64,000 nt of DNA, from NCBI RefSeq assembly GCF_958979055.1, contig NC_084896.1, positions 7,010,501 through 7,074,500 on the forward strand, in the 5' to 3' direction. The translations under genes and the position numbers were made by a program. This document shows positions 12,505 to 23,383 of this stretch, piece by piece. The notes under the pieces are model-generated. The model did no database searches. It had not been told where the DNA came from and worked only from the letters and a program-made list of their open reading frames with translations. Positions within the stretch are counted from its first letter, which is position 1. The number at the start of each line of letters is the position of its first letter. The DNA is from Alnus glutinosa. Taxonomy: Eukaryota; Streptophyta; Magnoliopsida; Fagales; Betulaceae.

Positions 12505-12980
12505 TAACCCCACCCCCCCCCCCCCCCCCGGCCCATGGATCTTGCAGATCCCTTTCCACAAGCTGCTATAATTTTTTGGGATAACTTCACAAAATGATAT
12601 CGAATTATACTCTGTTTTGAGATAAGGATACTAAATTAACAAACGTATCAAATTGGGGTATCCAAGTTTCCAAACGTTTCACTTAAGGGTACTCCGTTAG
12701 GATTTGCTGTTAAATCCTAACGGAGTACACAAAATACCCCTATTTTTTTAGGAAAAACAAAAAAAAAGAAACAAAACTGCTAGGATCTATGTGTTGGTCA
12801 AAATTTAACGGAATTTGCAAAAATATTCATGCCTGAATCTTTGAAAATTTTTATAAATTTTATTTAAAAAATAAACACAGGGGTCTTTTGGAATTTTTTG
12901 CAAGATTTAACAGCAAATCCTAATGGAGTAACTTCGTATATATCAAACGACCAAAATTCAAAACAGAATTACACTTCAGC
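12505..12980. repeat. Poly-C run and dispersed repeat with GTTAGGATTT/TTAACGG motifs
   Basis: A run of about 18 C lies near 12512-12530. From about 12570 to 12975 is a repeat rich in 'TCCGTTAGGATTT...TTAAATCCTAACGG' blocks, with related copies at 15640-16050, 17930-18190 and 53050-53497. It has no coding capacity, and the ends and target duplication are not clear. Confidence 0.5.
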
Positions 12981-13208
12981 TATGGCTAAACAAACCCCTA
13001 ATTAAACAATATAAACAGTCCAGAATAAAGCTGAACCAAACTGCTGAAAACCACAACAAAACATGCTACGAAAAAGAAAAGAACGTGGACATAAGAAGTC
13101 ACTTCATTTCATTATTATTACTAACATTATGTTACGGCTAGTAAAATATGGCAAACTTAATATGAACCGTCTAATGGTTCATGGTGCATGGCTATTACAT
13201 ATGTTTAT

Positions 13209-14114
13209 CTAAGTGTTTTTTGAAGAAAACTGTTTCTGAAGATAGTTAACCACATTCTTGTCCAACTGGAAGGCTTTGGTCAGAACGTCAGGATTGATGA
13301 GAGGATTAGATCCAAATACTGTGTCAGCAATAGTAATGCGCCCCGGATTCTGGCTGCCGAGACTCGAAAAGGCAAGGGCATCGGTACTTCCTGCATTGAA
13401 CTGGAAGTGAATGAGACCAATTGGGAACACAAAGACGTCTCCCGCATTTAAAACCTTCGTGAAGAGGTGGTTATCTGGGTTGGAAGTGACAAAGCCAACA
13501 TAGAGGGTACCCTTTACGACCGTAAAAATCTCAGTGGCATGAGGGTGAATGTGGGGAGGATTTAGGCCATATGGTGCAAAGTCAATCCGAGCCAAGGATA
13601 CTCCTAATGTATTAAGGCCTATTATTTGGTCCACATTCAAAAGCGTGACGTTCGACCCGAGTTGATTTGCAGTGCTTCTAGGAATGTTTAGGCCCTGAAA
13701 GAAGAAATCGTTGGCATTGGCAAGCTTTGGGTCCTTGCAGAACTTTCCATTCACAAATACTGCACAAAGAAAAATTTGTTAATATCACAAGGCACTTAGA
13801 TAATAATGGTTTATAACGTGTAATGCAGAAATTAAAAAGGCCCATTTAAGTAATCCCTCCTAGCTACCACAACTAAATTGATATGTAGATCCCATGGATG
13901 AGGAAAAAACAGTCCAGATTTTTCAAATGACTTCAAAAGAACATAATAATAATAACAAGAAGAAGAAGAAGAATGTGTTCATACCAGCATCAGTGGAAGT
14001 GTTAACAGCAACACAAAAGTCTTGCAGAGGAGCAGGATCAAAGGCAGAGGCAACGGAGCATGCCAAAGCCATGAGTGCCAAAGCTATAACAAGGTAATTA
14101 AGAACCCCTTTCAT
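13209..14114 (-). CDS. Germin-like protein (GLP1), subfamily 1 type, intact
   Basis: This secreted single-cupin protein has two exons, 14114-13985 and 13759-13209, with a 225-bp GT-AG intron in phase 1, giving 226 residues. Residues 1-24 or so form a signal peptide ([13 protein letters not shown]). Cupin motif 1 is visible as HIHPHATE followed by G (metal ligands H, H, E). Motif 2 is [18 protein letters not shown], with the fourth ligand H. Germins and GLPs are apoplastic, Mn-binding, oligomeric proteins; some are oxalate oxidases or superoxide dismutases, and many act in defence. The sequence does not tell which activity applies. No stop or frameshift is seen. It lies opposite in strand to the GLP array at 40-58 kb and is more diverged from those copies than they are from each other. 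Confidence 0.93.
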
Positions 14115-14200
14115 GCTTATTTGTGGTTATGATCTCTTGCTTCTGTATACGGTGAGTTCTTGGTTTTGTGAGGAGTGAGAGATGTTGGGTGGGAACATAT

Positions 14201-14210
14201 CTATTTATAG
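14201..14210 (-). promoter_or_regulatory. TATA box of GLP1
   Basis: Minus-strand CTATAAATAG lies about 90 bp upstream of the GLP1 start codon. The upstream block 14225-14312 is conserved in the relic at 11638-11750 and, less closely, ahead of GLP2, GLP3 and GLP5. Confidence 0.75.
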
Positions 14211-14639
14211 CCGCGAGTCAATGAACCGGTCTATGTTTTTCACTAGATGGAGCCTCTAAGACTTGGTAAGCTATCGATTTTTTATTTAGCGGTTGAACCG
14301 GCTGTTATTTAGCCATATGAACTTAGTTTGCAGATATTAGAAATGCAGCCAAATCCGACCACTTCAATTAATTAATGCAATATAATAGTCAGTTCTAATG
14401 TTGCTTTCTCCTATTATAACAAAAATCATGGCTTAAACTAGAATATAAGAACCACGAATGCTTGTCGTTTTGGTAAATTCCAAGGGAGTCTTCCAATTAA
14501 TAACACTTTGATAAACTCCTCCAACCTCCATGTTTGGGACAGAAATATAATTTACAATATTCTGCCACGATGTTTCATACGCTGAATGCCCTTTAGACTT
14601 TAGGTTGAATTTTTATTTGATGAATGATGACGAGGCATA

Positions 14640-16050
14640 TACCCTGTTCTGTGAATAAAAAAAATAGCCATTCTCACAATCCATCATTTTCATGGAAATG
14701 GGCATTCTAAGTGTTAAAGTATATATATAATAAAAATTTTATCCCTTATCAGATACTTTAACATTAAAAGCTATTTTATTTCACATTCTTCTATTTATTA
14801 TAAAATAGTCATTTTGCGTACGAAACCACCTTTAGTCTTTTTTTGTCGTGGATATTGTGAATGTGTTCTGTTATAAGGATGCTCTATTATAAATATATTA
14901 CTGTTGCTGCCTGCTGGTGTTAATTTTTTCTGCTGAGTTTTTTTAGTCTTTTTTTGTCGTGGATATTGTGAATGTGTTCTGTTATAAGGATGCTCTATTA
15001 TAAATATATTACTGTTGCTGCCTGCTGGTGTTAATTTGTTCTGCTGAGTTTTTCTTGTCGAGAACACTATGTACGCAATACTCAGTCAATTAGCGATGTT
15101 TAATTTCGATTAAGAAATCAATATTTTATTCCTAAAATTTAAAAGTTCATAGTTAAATGATTTCTATTTAAAAATACAATTGACCTATTCAGGAACAAGT
15201 TAAGAATTGATGCCGCATCAATGATGCGTTCAGCATCTTCCTTAACGTGAGCCGATAATCATCCTAAAATTGTATTATATTTTATTGTTCTTCGTGTGAA
15301 TCTGTCTACCTGAAAACCCTAATATGACCATTTCAATTTATTTATAAATTGTTGAAAATCCACTTAAGTACAATAGTTAAATTTTTCAAAAGAAAAAATG
15401 AACAAAGTTTAGAAGCCAATACTGATGATGCATCATCGCCAAACTTTGATTTTAATATATTTTTTATTTACGCTTTGCCTCTCTTAATAAAAATTATCGG
15501 TTCCATCCTTTGGCCTAGTTTTACTCGGTTGGAAATACCTTCTAACTCCAACCTCACGGTCAACTGAATCATTAATTAGGAAAGCGAAATTGGAGCAACA
15601 AGGATCTTAATATATAGAAGAAAAAAAAAACTTCACTATTTCATTATTTTTATAATCATATCCTTAACTTTTAAAAGTATTAATTTAGTGTATCTATATT
15701 TTAGTATTTTTCAATTTTACCCATCCGTTAGGATTTTCTGTTAAATTTTGTTAAAATTTCAAAATAAAAATTAAATTAAATATTTATAAATGAGTATTTT
15801 TGTAAATTATGTTAAATCCTAACCAACGGCTAAATCCTTGTAATTTTTTTTTTCTTTTTCCTAAAAAAAAAAAGGATATTTTAGAAATTTTGACACCTCT
15901 CCATTAGGATTTAATGAAAAATTTTAATAGAGGAGGGAAGTTAAAAAAAATAAAAATTGTAAGATGGATATACACTAAAGTGATACTCTTTAAAGTATAT
16001 GAGTATAATTACAAAAGTGATGAAAGATCAGGGTGGTAAGTCAAGTTTTT
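14640..16050. repeat. Intergenic block paralogous to 52050-53497, with a 110-bp tandem duplication
   Basis: Long stretches follow 52050-53497 in the same orientation (for example TTTAAAAATACAATTGACC, GATGCTGCATCAATG-type, and the GTTAGGATTT repeat at its end). Inside it, 14834-14943 is repeated directly at 14944-15053, a unit with TTTGTCGTGGATATTGTGAA and TTACTGTTGCTGCCTGCTGG. The second locus has only one copy of that unit. No gene is seen. Confidence 0.6.
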
Positions 16051-16379
16051 CCTCGCTCTCTCTCTCTCTATATATATATAAGTTGAACATGGCCACATGG
16101 ACTTGCTTTTACGAATTATACCTTTGCTTAATAAATCATTTATTTCGTTTTGGTAGAGTTACATAGTCTTTTGGCTCATCTGGATTGGTCTAGCCTTAGT
16201 GGTGATCTTTCCTTCGTTAAAATCTACTATGTATCACTCCTATTCTGCCTATGTATGACATATACACATACCCTATCATACCCACCGCTCGTGCCTTCCT
16301 GGGACTTATCGTTTGGACTGGGATTTACTGTTCAGGTGGTATCGCGAGTACAGAAGTAAGAGCTTGATACATGAATGAA

Positions 16380-17445
16380 TAAACTAGAACAATAACAATG
16401 AAGAATTTATAGGAGGCTTTAACTGTTGACGTATGGTGATTAATAACTATGGTCTCAAGAGGAGGGTGGCTTGAAGAGACAACAATATTATCATCTTTTA
16501 CCCATTTTTCTTTAGTTATGGTTTTTACCATATTTTCAACAGGGTAAAACTTATCAACAAACTCGAAACAAAGGATTTCTATTTCGACTTCACTTATTAA
16601 TTTCTTCCAATGACTTAAGATTTCTTTCTTTTGTTCGAGATTGAACCTTTCTCTGTAAACCCTTCTTCTTTCAAGATTAGCTTCAGACTCAATATCTTGG
16701 TTAAGTCTTTTATAATCTATCTTGAAGGGTTTTCTTAAGGTGCTTAACTGGGGGTCAACAGGTCGATCAACTATAAAGTTTGATTCCGTAGGGGAATTAT
16801 TTCCTTCCTGGGAATCTTCTTCGTCAAGTTGCATGGTTGTTGGCAGTGTAACAGGGATGGCTTACTTGAGGAGTTGTTTGGACTCCCTTTAACTTAACGT
16901 TTCTTAAATCTTTCACATGATCAAGATCTCTTCATTTGAGTTCTTCCGTTGTGGTTGAACCTTAAAACGAATGACTGGCTTGGGTTTTTCTTTTGATTAG
17001 TCTAGATGAACTATATTGCATGGTAACATCTTCGATATTAAAATCTTTAATATCAGGAAGGCATATTGCGTGCTTCTTCCTATGCTAGAAAGCAATAGAG
17101 AGATCATAACAAACTTTATTTTTTATCTTATCTTCAAAGAGTTGGATTCTTTTTTGGAGGACCTTTTGACTTAGTTGATATTCAATTCTTTTAACCTTAA
17201 TATCCTCTTGTAAAAATTCGATTTGTTGAGTTTTTGACTTGATTATGTTAATAGACTTAAAAATTGTAAGCATTCAACTGTTCCTTTAGAAACTTAAACT
17301 TGACTTTCTCATCTATAGGGTAGGTAATTAGTCTATCACTATCTGTTGTAAAAGGATACAACAAGGTAATGAATGGAAGACCTAATGTGACTTTGTCAAT
17401 CATGTTCTTAACCAAGACCTAATTTTTCAATTCCTTTTATAAAAA
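16380..17445 (-). pseudogene. Probable endogenous caulimovirid (pararetrovirus) polyprotein fragment
   Basis: Minus-strand open pieces include a retroviral-type aspartic-protease C-terminal pattern near 17300-17420, followed by a strongly charged coiled-coil segment (17085-17273). Another charged region lies at 16834-16390. The order and composition resemble the polyprotein of endogenous plant pararetroviruses such as florendoviruses. Stops and frameshifts break it in many places and no reverse transcriptase is present, so it is an old dead insertion. The right side is cut by the MITE at 17449. Assignment rests on remembered family patterns only; a degraded Ty3-type retrotransposon is the main alternative. 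Confidence 0.45.
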
Positions 17446-17448
17446 AAA

Positions 17449-17883
17449 GGGTAATTACTTTTTTCCCCCATGAACTACCAAAAAATGGGCGATGCCCCCA
17501 TGAACTACCAACTCGACCAAAATAGAGCATTCAACTACCAAAGACAACCATTTTTTCCCCTTCCGTCAGTCAAAGGGGTTAAAACAAACGGTCAACATGG
17601 CACGTGACCGTCACATGCCGTTTTACCCTCATTTTCTTCCTCTTTTCCCCCCATGAACTACCACCATCTTCCTATTTTCCCCCCATGAACTATCACCATA
17701 TTCCAACATGCCCCCATGTAAAACGGCACATGACCCGTTGACTGTTTCTTTTAACCTCTCTAACTGACGGAAGGGGGAAAATGGTTGTCTTTGGTAGTTG
17801 AATGCTTTATTTTGGTCGAGTTGGTAGTTCATGGGGGTATCGCGCATTTTTTGGTAGTTCATGGGAGAAAAAGTAATTACCCC
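17449..17883. mobile_element. Long-TIR MITE, Mutator-like (second copy)
   Basis: The 435-bp element begins GGGTAATTAC and ends GTAATTACCC, with long inverted arms sharing ATGAACTACCAACTCGACC. It is homologous to 3857-4253. It is flanked by an A-rich 9-10-bp direct repeat (ATAAAAAAAA on both sides), compatible with a Mutator-type target duplication although low complexity makes this weaker than in the first copy. It carries extra spacer sequence in the middle. Confidence 0.8.
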
Positions 17884-17929
17884 ATAAAAAAAAAAAAAAA
17901 AGAAAAAAAAAGTAAAGATACAGGAATGT

Positions 17930-18190
17930 GTGTTTTTGCAAATTCCGTTAAATCCTGACCAACGCCTAAATCTTTACAGTTTTTTTTCTTCTTTTTCCTA
18001 AAAAAAATGGGAGTATTTTAGGAATTTGACTCCCATCCGTTAAGATTTAACGGAAAATTCTAATAGATGGGAGAAATTAAAAAATAAAAAATAAATTAAA
18101 TTAAAAGATGGATACACTAAATTGACACTTTTTAAAGTTTATAAGTACAATTACAAAAATGATGAAAGATCAGGGCTGGTAAGTGGGGAA
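17930..18190. repeat. Dispersed GTTAAATCC/TTAACGGAAAA repeat
   Basis: The block is homologous to the end parts of 15640-16050 and 53050-53497 (CACTTTTTAAAGTTTATAAG, GATGAAAGATCAGGG). It is non-coding. Confidence 0.5.
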
Positions 18191-18515
18191 GTTTTCCCTA
18201 AATATGTGTATGTGTGTGTGTGTGATTCTATTTTACATGTGTCTGAACTATCAATTTTAAAAATTCAAGTCAATAGATACCATATAGAAAGACCAAACGA
18301 GTATGTAAATCAATTAGGAATTGAAGCATAAATCAAACCAAAAAATTCCTTTACAGCATCCACGTACTAAAGCCTACATAAAATATACATGTTTAATCCC
18401 AAAGATGGAGAAGGTTTGGCAGACAAGTATTCTCTGATGATGCATCAAAGTCTGTCCTTTATCAACCCACAAGTCATTGCATATCAAGCAGAGGAGAATT
18501 TTCCCATTCAAATTA

Positions 18516-18737
18516 TGTGACGTCTCACATCGCTTGGGAATGAGGATGTGCTTATATGTATAAGCGCACCCTTCTTGACATAACATATTTTCAAGCAATA
18601 ATGGCCATGAACCTATCAAAACTCTGCAGTTAAGCGTGTTTCTACGAGAGTAATACCGGAATGGATGACCTGCTGGGAAGTCTAATTCAAGGGAACCAAA
18701 AGCGGACAATATTGTGTCGTTGGGGTGGGTCGTTACA
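18516..18737 (+). mobile_element. Cassandra (TRIM) solo LTR, internally deleted
   Basis: The 222-bp unit runs TGTGACGTCTCACATCGC to GGGTCGTTACA with a perfect 5-bp target duplication AATTA (18511-18515 and 18738-18742). 5S rRNA-derived sequence lies at about 18600-18683 (CTGCAGTTAAGCGTG, GATGACCTGCTGGGAAG). Compared with the LTR at 1685 it lacks about 135 bp in front of the 5S part. Region 18740-19240 has no gene. Confidence 0.9.
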
Positions 18738-19260
18738 AATTATGAAAGGCATCTTAGCAATTTGACATATAGCTTCCGATCACAGGAGTTAAAAGGTAAA
18801 TTAGAATATAGAAAAGAGAGATCCTTGATTCATTCTATATATTTTTTATTTTGCTCTTGTTACCAAAAGCTAACATCAGATTTCTCCTTGTCTCTTTTGT
18901 GTCCTACTTCCCCTTTTCTTATTTTGATGTAGAAAAAAAAAATACTATATTCCTTATATTGAGAATCCACCTTTATAAAAAAATAAAAATACTATATTTC
19001 TGACCATACTGCATGTATAATACATTTGTATATAAGCTACTATGAAATTCTCCAACGCATGTGCATATGGCACAATAAAAATCATTAATTATAGGAAATT
19101 ACGTTTCATTTTATGCAGTTTCTTTGTGTGAATCTTTCATAATAAATACTATTGTGATAGATAGAGGACCCCATAATTACATGCATGATTTATTATGTTG
19201 CCCGGAGGCGAATGACGAAAACATGGTCAGAACTGTAGACCTCTTATCTGATACCATATT

Positions 19261-19592
19261 AACTCATGGATAAATGTCTTCCATCATTTATATGTGAGTG
19301 AAAAATTGTGTAAGTGCTTTAGGCTTGAATACCTAAGAGCATGTATGAGATTGATTATATATAGAGTTGATTTACAGCATAGTGTTTCTATACAATTTAT
19401 ATCTATGGATTACACAAGAACTATAACTCTAAGTGAAGCTTTACACGTATAGCAATACAACTAATCTAGAACTCTAAGATAAACATTATCTTAGACATGT
19501 ATTTAAAGTAGACTTTCGATAATGGCTTAGAGTAGAATTCTAATATGATGAGGATGTGAGTGAATGGTGTTCTACTTTATCTTTAATAACCC
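19261..19592 (-). repeat. Copia LTR flanked by both a PPT and a PBS
   Basis: Minus-strand CTTGAGGGGGG (about 19594-19606) is a polypurine tract leading into a putative LTR. On the other side, TGGTATCAGATAAGA (about 19244-19257) resembles a tRNA-Met primer binding site. An LTR with a PPT on one side and a PBS on the other suggests tandem elements sharing one LTR. LTR ends have drifted, so limits are approximate. Confidence 0.45.
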
Positions 19593-19689
19593 CCCTCAAG
19601 TGAAGAGGAGGAGAAATAACTGAGAGCTTGTCACGTAACATGCTGAAAAGGGCTGATATGAGGCCTTTTGTAAAGACATCAGCTAGTTA

Positions 19690-21985
19690 ATCATGCGTTT
19701 AGAGAAATTTTACAAGAATGTCCAAGTTCACTACTTTTTCACAAATAAAATGATAATCAGCCTCAATGTGCTTAGTACAAGCATGATAAACTGGATTCAA
19801 GGCAAGAGCTAGAGCCCCTATATTATCACACCATAACGTTGGAGGAGATGATATTGGAATGCAAAGATCTTTGAGCAACATATATACGAAGACAATAGAC
19901 CTCAGCAATGGCAATCTCCATAGCTCAATACTCTGCCTCCGTACTTGAATGATCAAGCAACAACTGATTACTTCATGGCACACCAAAATACAAGACATGG
20001 ACCAAGAAAAATAGACATACGAGTATCAGGGTCACTTGCCCAATTTGAATCACATAATACCTCTAAGGAAAGAGAGCCCTTGCGGTAGAGTAAGCCAAAA
20101 TCAAAACTCTCTTTCAAATAATGTAGAACGCGTAGTCGAGTCTAGCTAATTCTAAAGTTGACCAATGATATATAGGTAGGAATGGCAGGACCTAAAAGAG
20201 CTAGGCTTGTTAGCCAATTCTTCTTTTATAAGCTATTCTTAATTCCGTTCGGGTTCCCCCTCTATTATTGTATGAGGTGCCGCTAGGAACCCTTGCTTAA
20301 GTATGAGTCCAAAAGGTAAGGCAAGAAAGAGATTTTCAATCCTAGGAAGATTTTTCTCCAAAGGTAGACTTCCTTAAGCGAGCTACCTCTACCCAATAAG
20401 GATCGGTGGAGATCCTATACTTTCTTATGAGCTAAGAACTTGACAGGTTTGCTCTATTTTTTGAACAAGAATTACAGCGTTACCTTCCCTTCACCATGAT
20501 ATGGACTCCAAGTTCTTATGGCAGAGGGTTTGCTGTGCTATATACCATATTCTGAAAAGGTCGTGGGCACAAAGACCATGTACCATTGGCAAGGAGGGCA
20601 TCAAACTCAAGCCCCATTGCAGCACGCCGTTCAAGTTTTAACACTATGGTGTAGTAGCTCGATTCGGTAGATTGGAGAACACTGGTCAAGGCTAGAAGGG
20701 GGTGTTTGGTGGAGTATAAAGCCGTGTAGTCATTAAAGGACTTTGGTTTGAGACTCCCGGTTTCAGGTCTAGTGACTATTGGATGTGAGCTAAGAGAACT
20801 TGTGGGTATCAAGGTAGGACTACCTAGACTTGACTGGATAGGGAGGGAATCATGGAGGTCAGGTTTGCACTTAACAGGAAGTGAGATAGCATGGTCACAA
20901 GGAAGCGATGCAGACGAGGCATGAATGGGATGGGCAAGGTGAGAAGTAGGAACGTTAGGACTAGCAAGTGCAGTGGGCGTGAGATGGGGATCAATGGTAT
21001 TGTCATCGACTAACCCATATGACACTAAAGGGAAACTACATAGTGCAGCGGTAATAGTGGGTGAGACATGTGATGAGGGAGTAATGTCAGTAAAAAGGAC
21101 AAGTTGAGGAATACTTGTTGGCCAGACTTACTGGAATGGGCGAAGAGGCAATGACCCCCACCTTGGCTGGAGTGCTCACTTCATCAAACACTACATGCCA
21201 AGTAATAAGGACTTTGTTAGTGTAGGGATCAAAGCATCAGCAGCCCTTGTGGTTGGAGGCATAGCCTAAGAAAATGCATCTCTTACTTCTAAACATAAGT
21301 TTAGAGTTCTAATGCCGTAATAAAGGATAAAAAGCGCACCCAAAAATTCCAATAGTAGCATAATCAAGTGGTTGTTTAAATAAAATAGAGAACGGTGAAC
21401 CATTTTGAAGCAAAAGAGTAGGGAGCCTATTAATAAAAAATTTAACAGTGAGAAAAGATTCAACCCAAAAGACTTTGGACAAGCCAAATTGGGCTAGCCT
21501 GGCAGGACCCATCTCCACAACATGGTGATGTTTCCTTTCAGCTAGGCCATTCCATTGAGGTGTGTAAGGACAACTAATACGATGGGTAATGCCAATTGAT
21601 TCATGAAGCTAGGGTTTGAAATTGGTTAGAGAGAAATTTACCACCATTGTCAAATTTCAATTGTTTAATGGTGGATGAAAATAGATTTCGACTAATGCTT
21701 TAAACTTCATAAATGAGATAATTACATCAAGTTTGGTTTTGAGTGGATACAACCAAGAAAACCTTGAAAAATCATATATAAAAATGACATAATACTTGTA
21801 ACACTCCAATGATGGAATAGTGGAACTCCAAACATCAGTATGGATTGACCAAAGTGGAGCCAACGACATCCTTGAAGATAAAGGAAATGGAAGTTGTTTA
21901 CTTTTACCAAGTCAACAAAGCTCACAAAATTCCTTATTATGGAAGGAGCCTAAAATAGGAAGAGAATGCTGACTAAGATGTGGCT
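19690..21985 (-). pseudogene. Broken Ty1/copia pol (integrase, RNase H; RT missing)
   Basis: Reading the minus strand from right to left: integrase core pieces at 21869-21657 (an IHTDVW motif followed by YYVIFIYDFSRFSWLYPL), then an INRLPT-type integrase C-terminal stretch at 21518-21300. The inter-domain region at 21025-20516 ends in an AAMGLEFDALLANGTWSL motif that normally leads into reverse transcriptase. RNase H lies at 19998-19699 (LWCDNIGALALALNP, then TKHIEADYHF). The RT catalytic region is absent and replaced by unrelated sequence at about 20175-20480. Frameshifts separate the pieces, so this is a dead element of a copia family different from the SIRE-like one. Confidence 0.8.
20175..20480. 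other. Unrelated insert replacing the copia RT region (possible organellar DNA)
   Basis: This block has no copia similarity and a more even base composition than its neighbours (AGAGCTAGGCTTGTTAGCC, AAGGATCGGTGGAGATCC). The style resembles plant mitochondrial intergenic DNA. No gene is recognised, so this is a guess to be tested. Confidence 0.25.
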
Positions 21986-22879
21986 TAGCGATTAACCTGT
22001 GTTTTATTCAACTCGGGTTTAGTGGTTCTAATCCTATCCCTTGCAAAAATGTTAGTTTTGATCTCTTTCTTGGTTAAAAAACTTTAACCACATAAGTCCG
22101 ATTGTGAGAGATTGAACCTGGGCAATCAGATGATGAAGAGAAGCGCCTATCCACTAGGATAACTGGCCTTTAGGATAGTGTAGAACCGATAAAACTATTA
22201 ATATGTTAACTTCTGTCAATTACATAAATTGAAAAGTTATAGCTTTCAAATGTGCCCCCATCAACATGTATAAATATAACATTCCTCCACCGATTTTATG
22301 ATTCAATTTATTCAGTTTTTCATTCTCAATTTTAGAAGTTCACAAGTGAAATTGTAAGAATTATCCAGAATTGCTATATGTAGAATTTGTTAGATTTGTT
22401 GTATCATGTAGATATTTGCTAGCAATCTATTAGCAAACTCATTCCTATTAAATGGCAAATATCGTCTTCAAGGATTTTTCTTTAGCCCAAATATTTCAAT
22501 GACAATAATAAGAATTAGTACTAAAGATTTTTTTTTTAAAAAAATAAAATAAAATAATATAAATAATAATATTACCTCCTAAAAACAAAAATTTTAAATT
22601 TTAAATGGTTTTATGGTGGGTAAAATTGTGAAATAGGCAAAACTTCCAAGCAGTTTCATACTTTGGGGCATCGACATTTTACATTCAAAAGCTATGCAAA
22701 AAATTCACTAACAATTGTTAATAAAAAGTAGGTTGAACAAGAACCAAAATTTAATATACAAAATGGTTGTAGGGTGGCTAAATTTGTTACAAGTATAATT
22801 TTATGATTTTTTTTTTTTTTTTTGGAATGTTGGTTTTATTCAATTCAACCATTGAACAACAATCATCAATTTCTAAATT

Positions 22880-23071
22880 GGGTTAAATGCATTATTGCCC
22901 CCTGTGGTTTGCAAACTTTATTTTTTGCCCCCTGAGTTTTACTTTTTATCATAGGTAGTACTTGTGGTATGTGAAAAGACGGAAATGGTACCTTCTTCCA
23001 TTTTTCCATCCAAAACTAACGTCTGACAATGTCAGTGAACACGTGTTAATTGGATGGTGCGACACCTGTCA
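22880..23071 (+). repeat. MULE left terminal inverted repeat
   Basis: The 192-bp TIR matches the reverse complement of 33181-33372 at most positions, including GTTTGCAAACTTTATTTTTTG and ACACGTGTTAATTGGA. In MuDR-type elements the TIRs bind transposase and carry the promoters of the two genes. Here the accessory gene begins about 310 bp further in. Confidence 0.93.
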
Positions 23072-23383
23072 ATTGCAACACCTTAGATAAATCCTACGTG
23101 TTTATGTAATGCCACCTAATATTGTGTAATGCCACCTATTAATGCAAATCCAGATAATCACATAATAGTTCAAGAATTGAAATTTTTCTTGAAATAAAAC
23201 AACTAAAAACGTCGTCTTCCTCCGAAAACCATAGAACCCTAACCCTACCGACAGCTCCGGTTCAACAAATCTCCCCAAACCAATCTTAGCAACTGAATCA
23301 GATAAGGCCGACAATAGATTTCAGTGGCATCCCACAGCTCCGGCACGACCGTTTCTCCTAGTATATATATCACAATCGGACAA

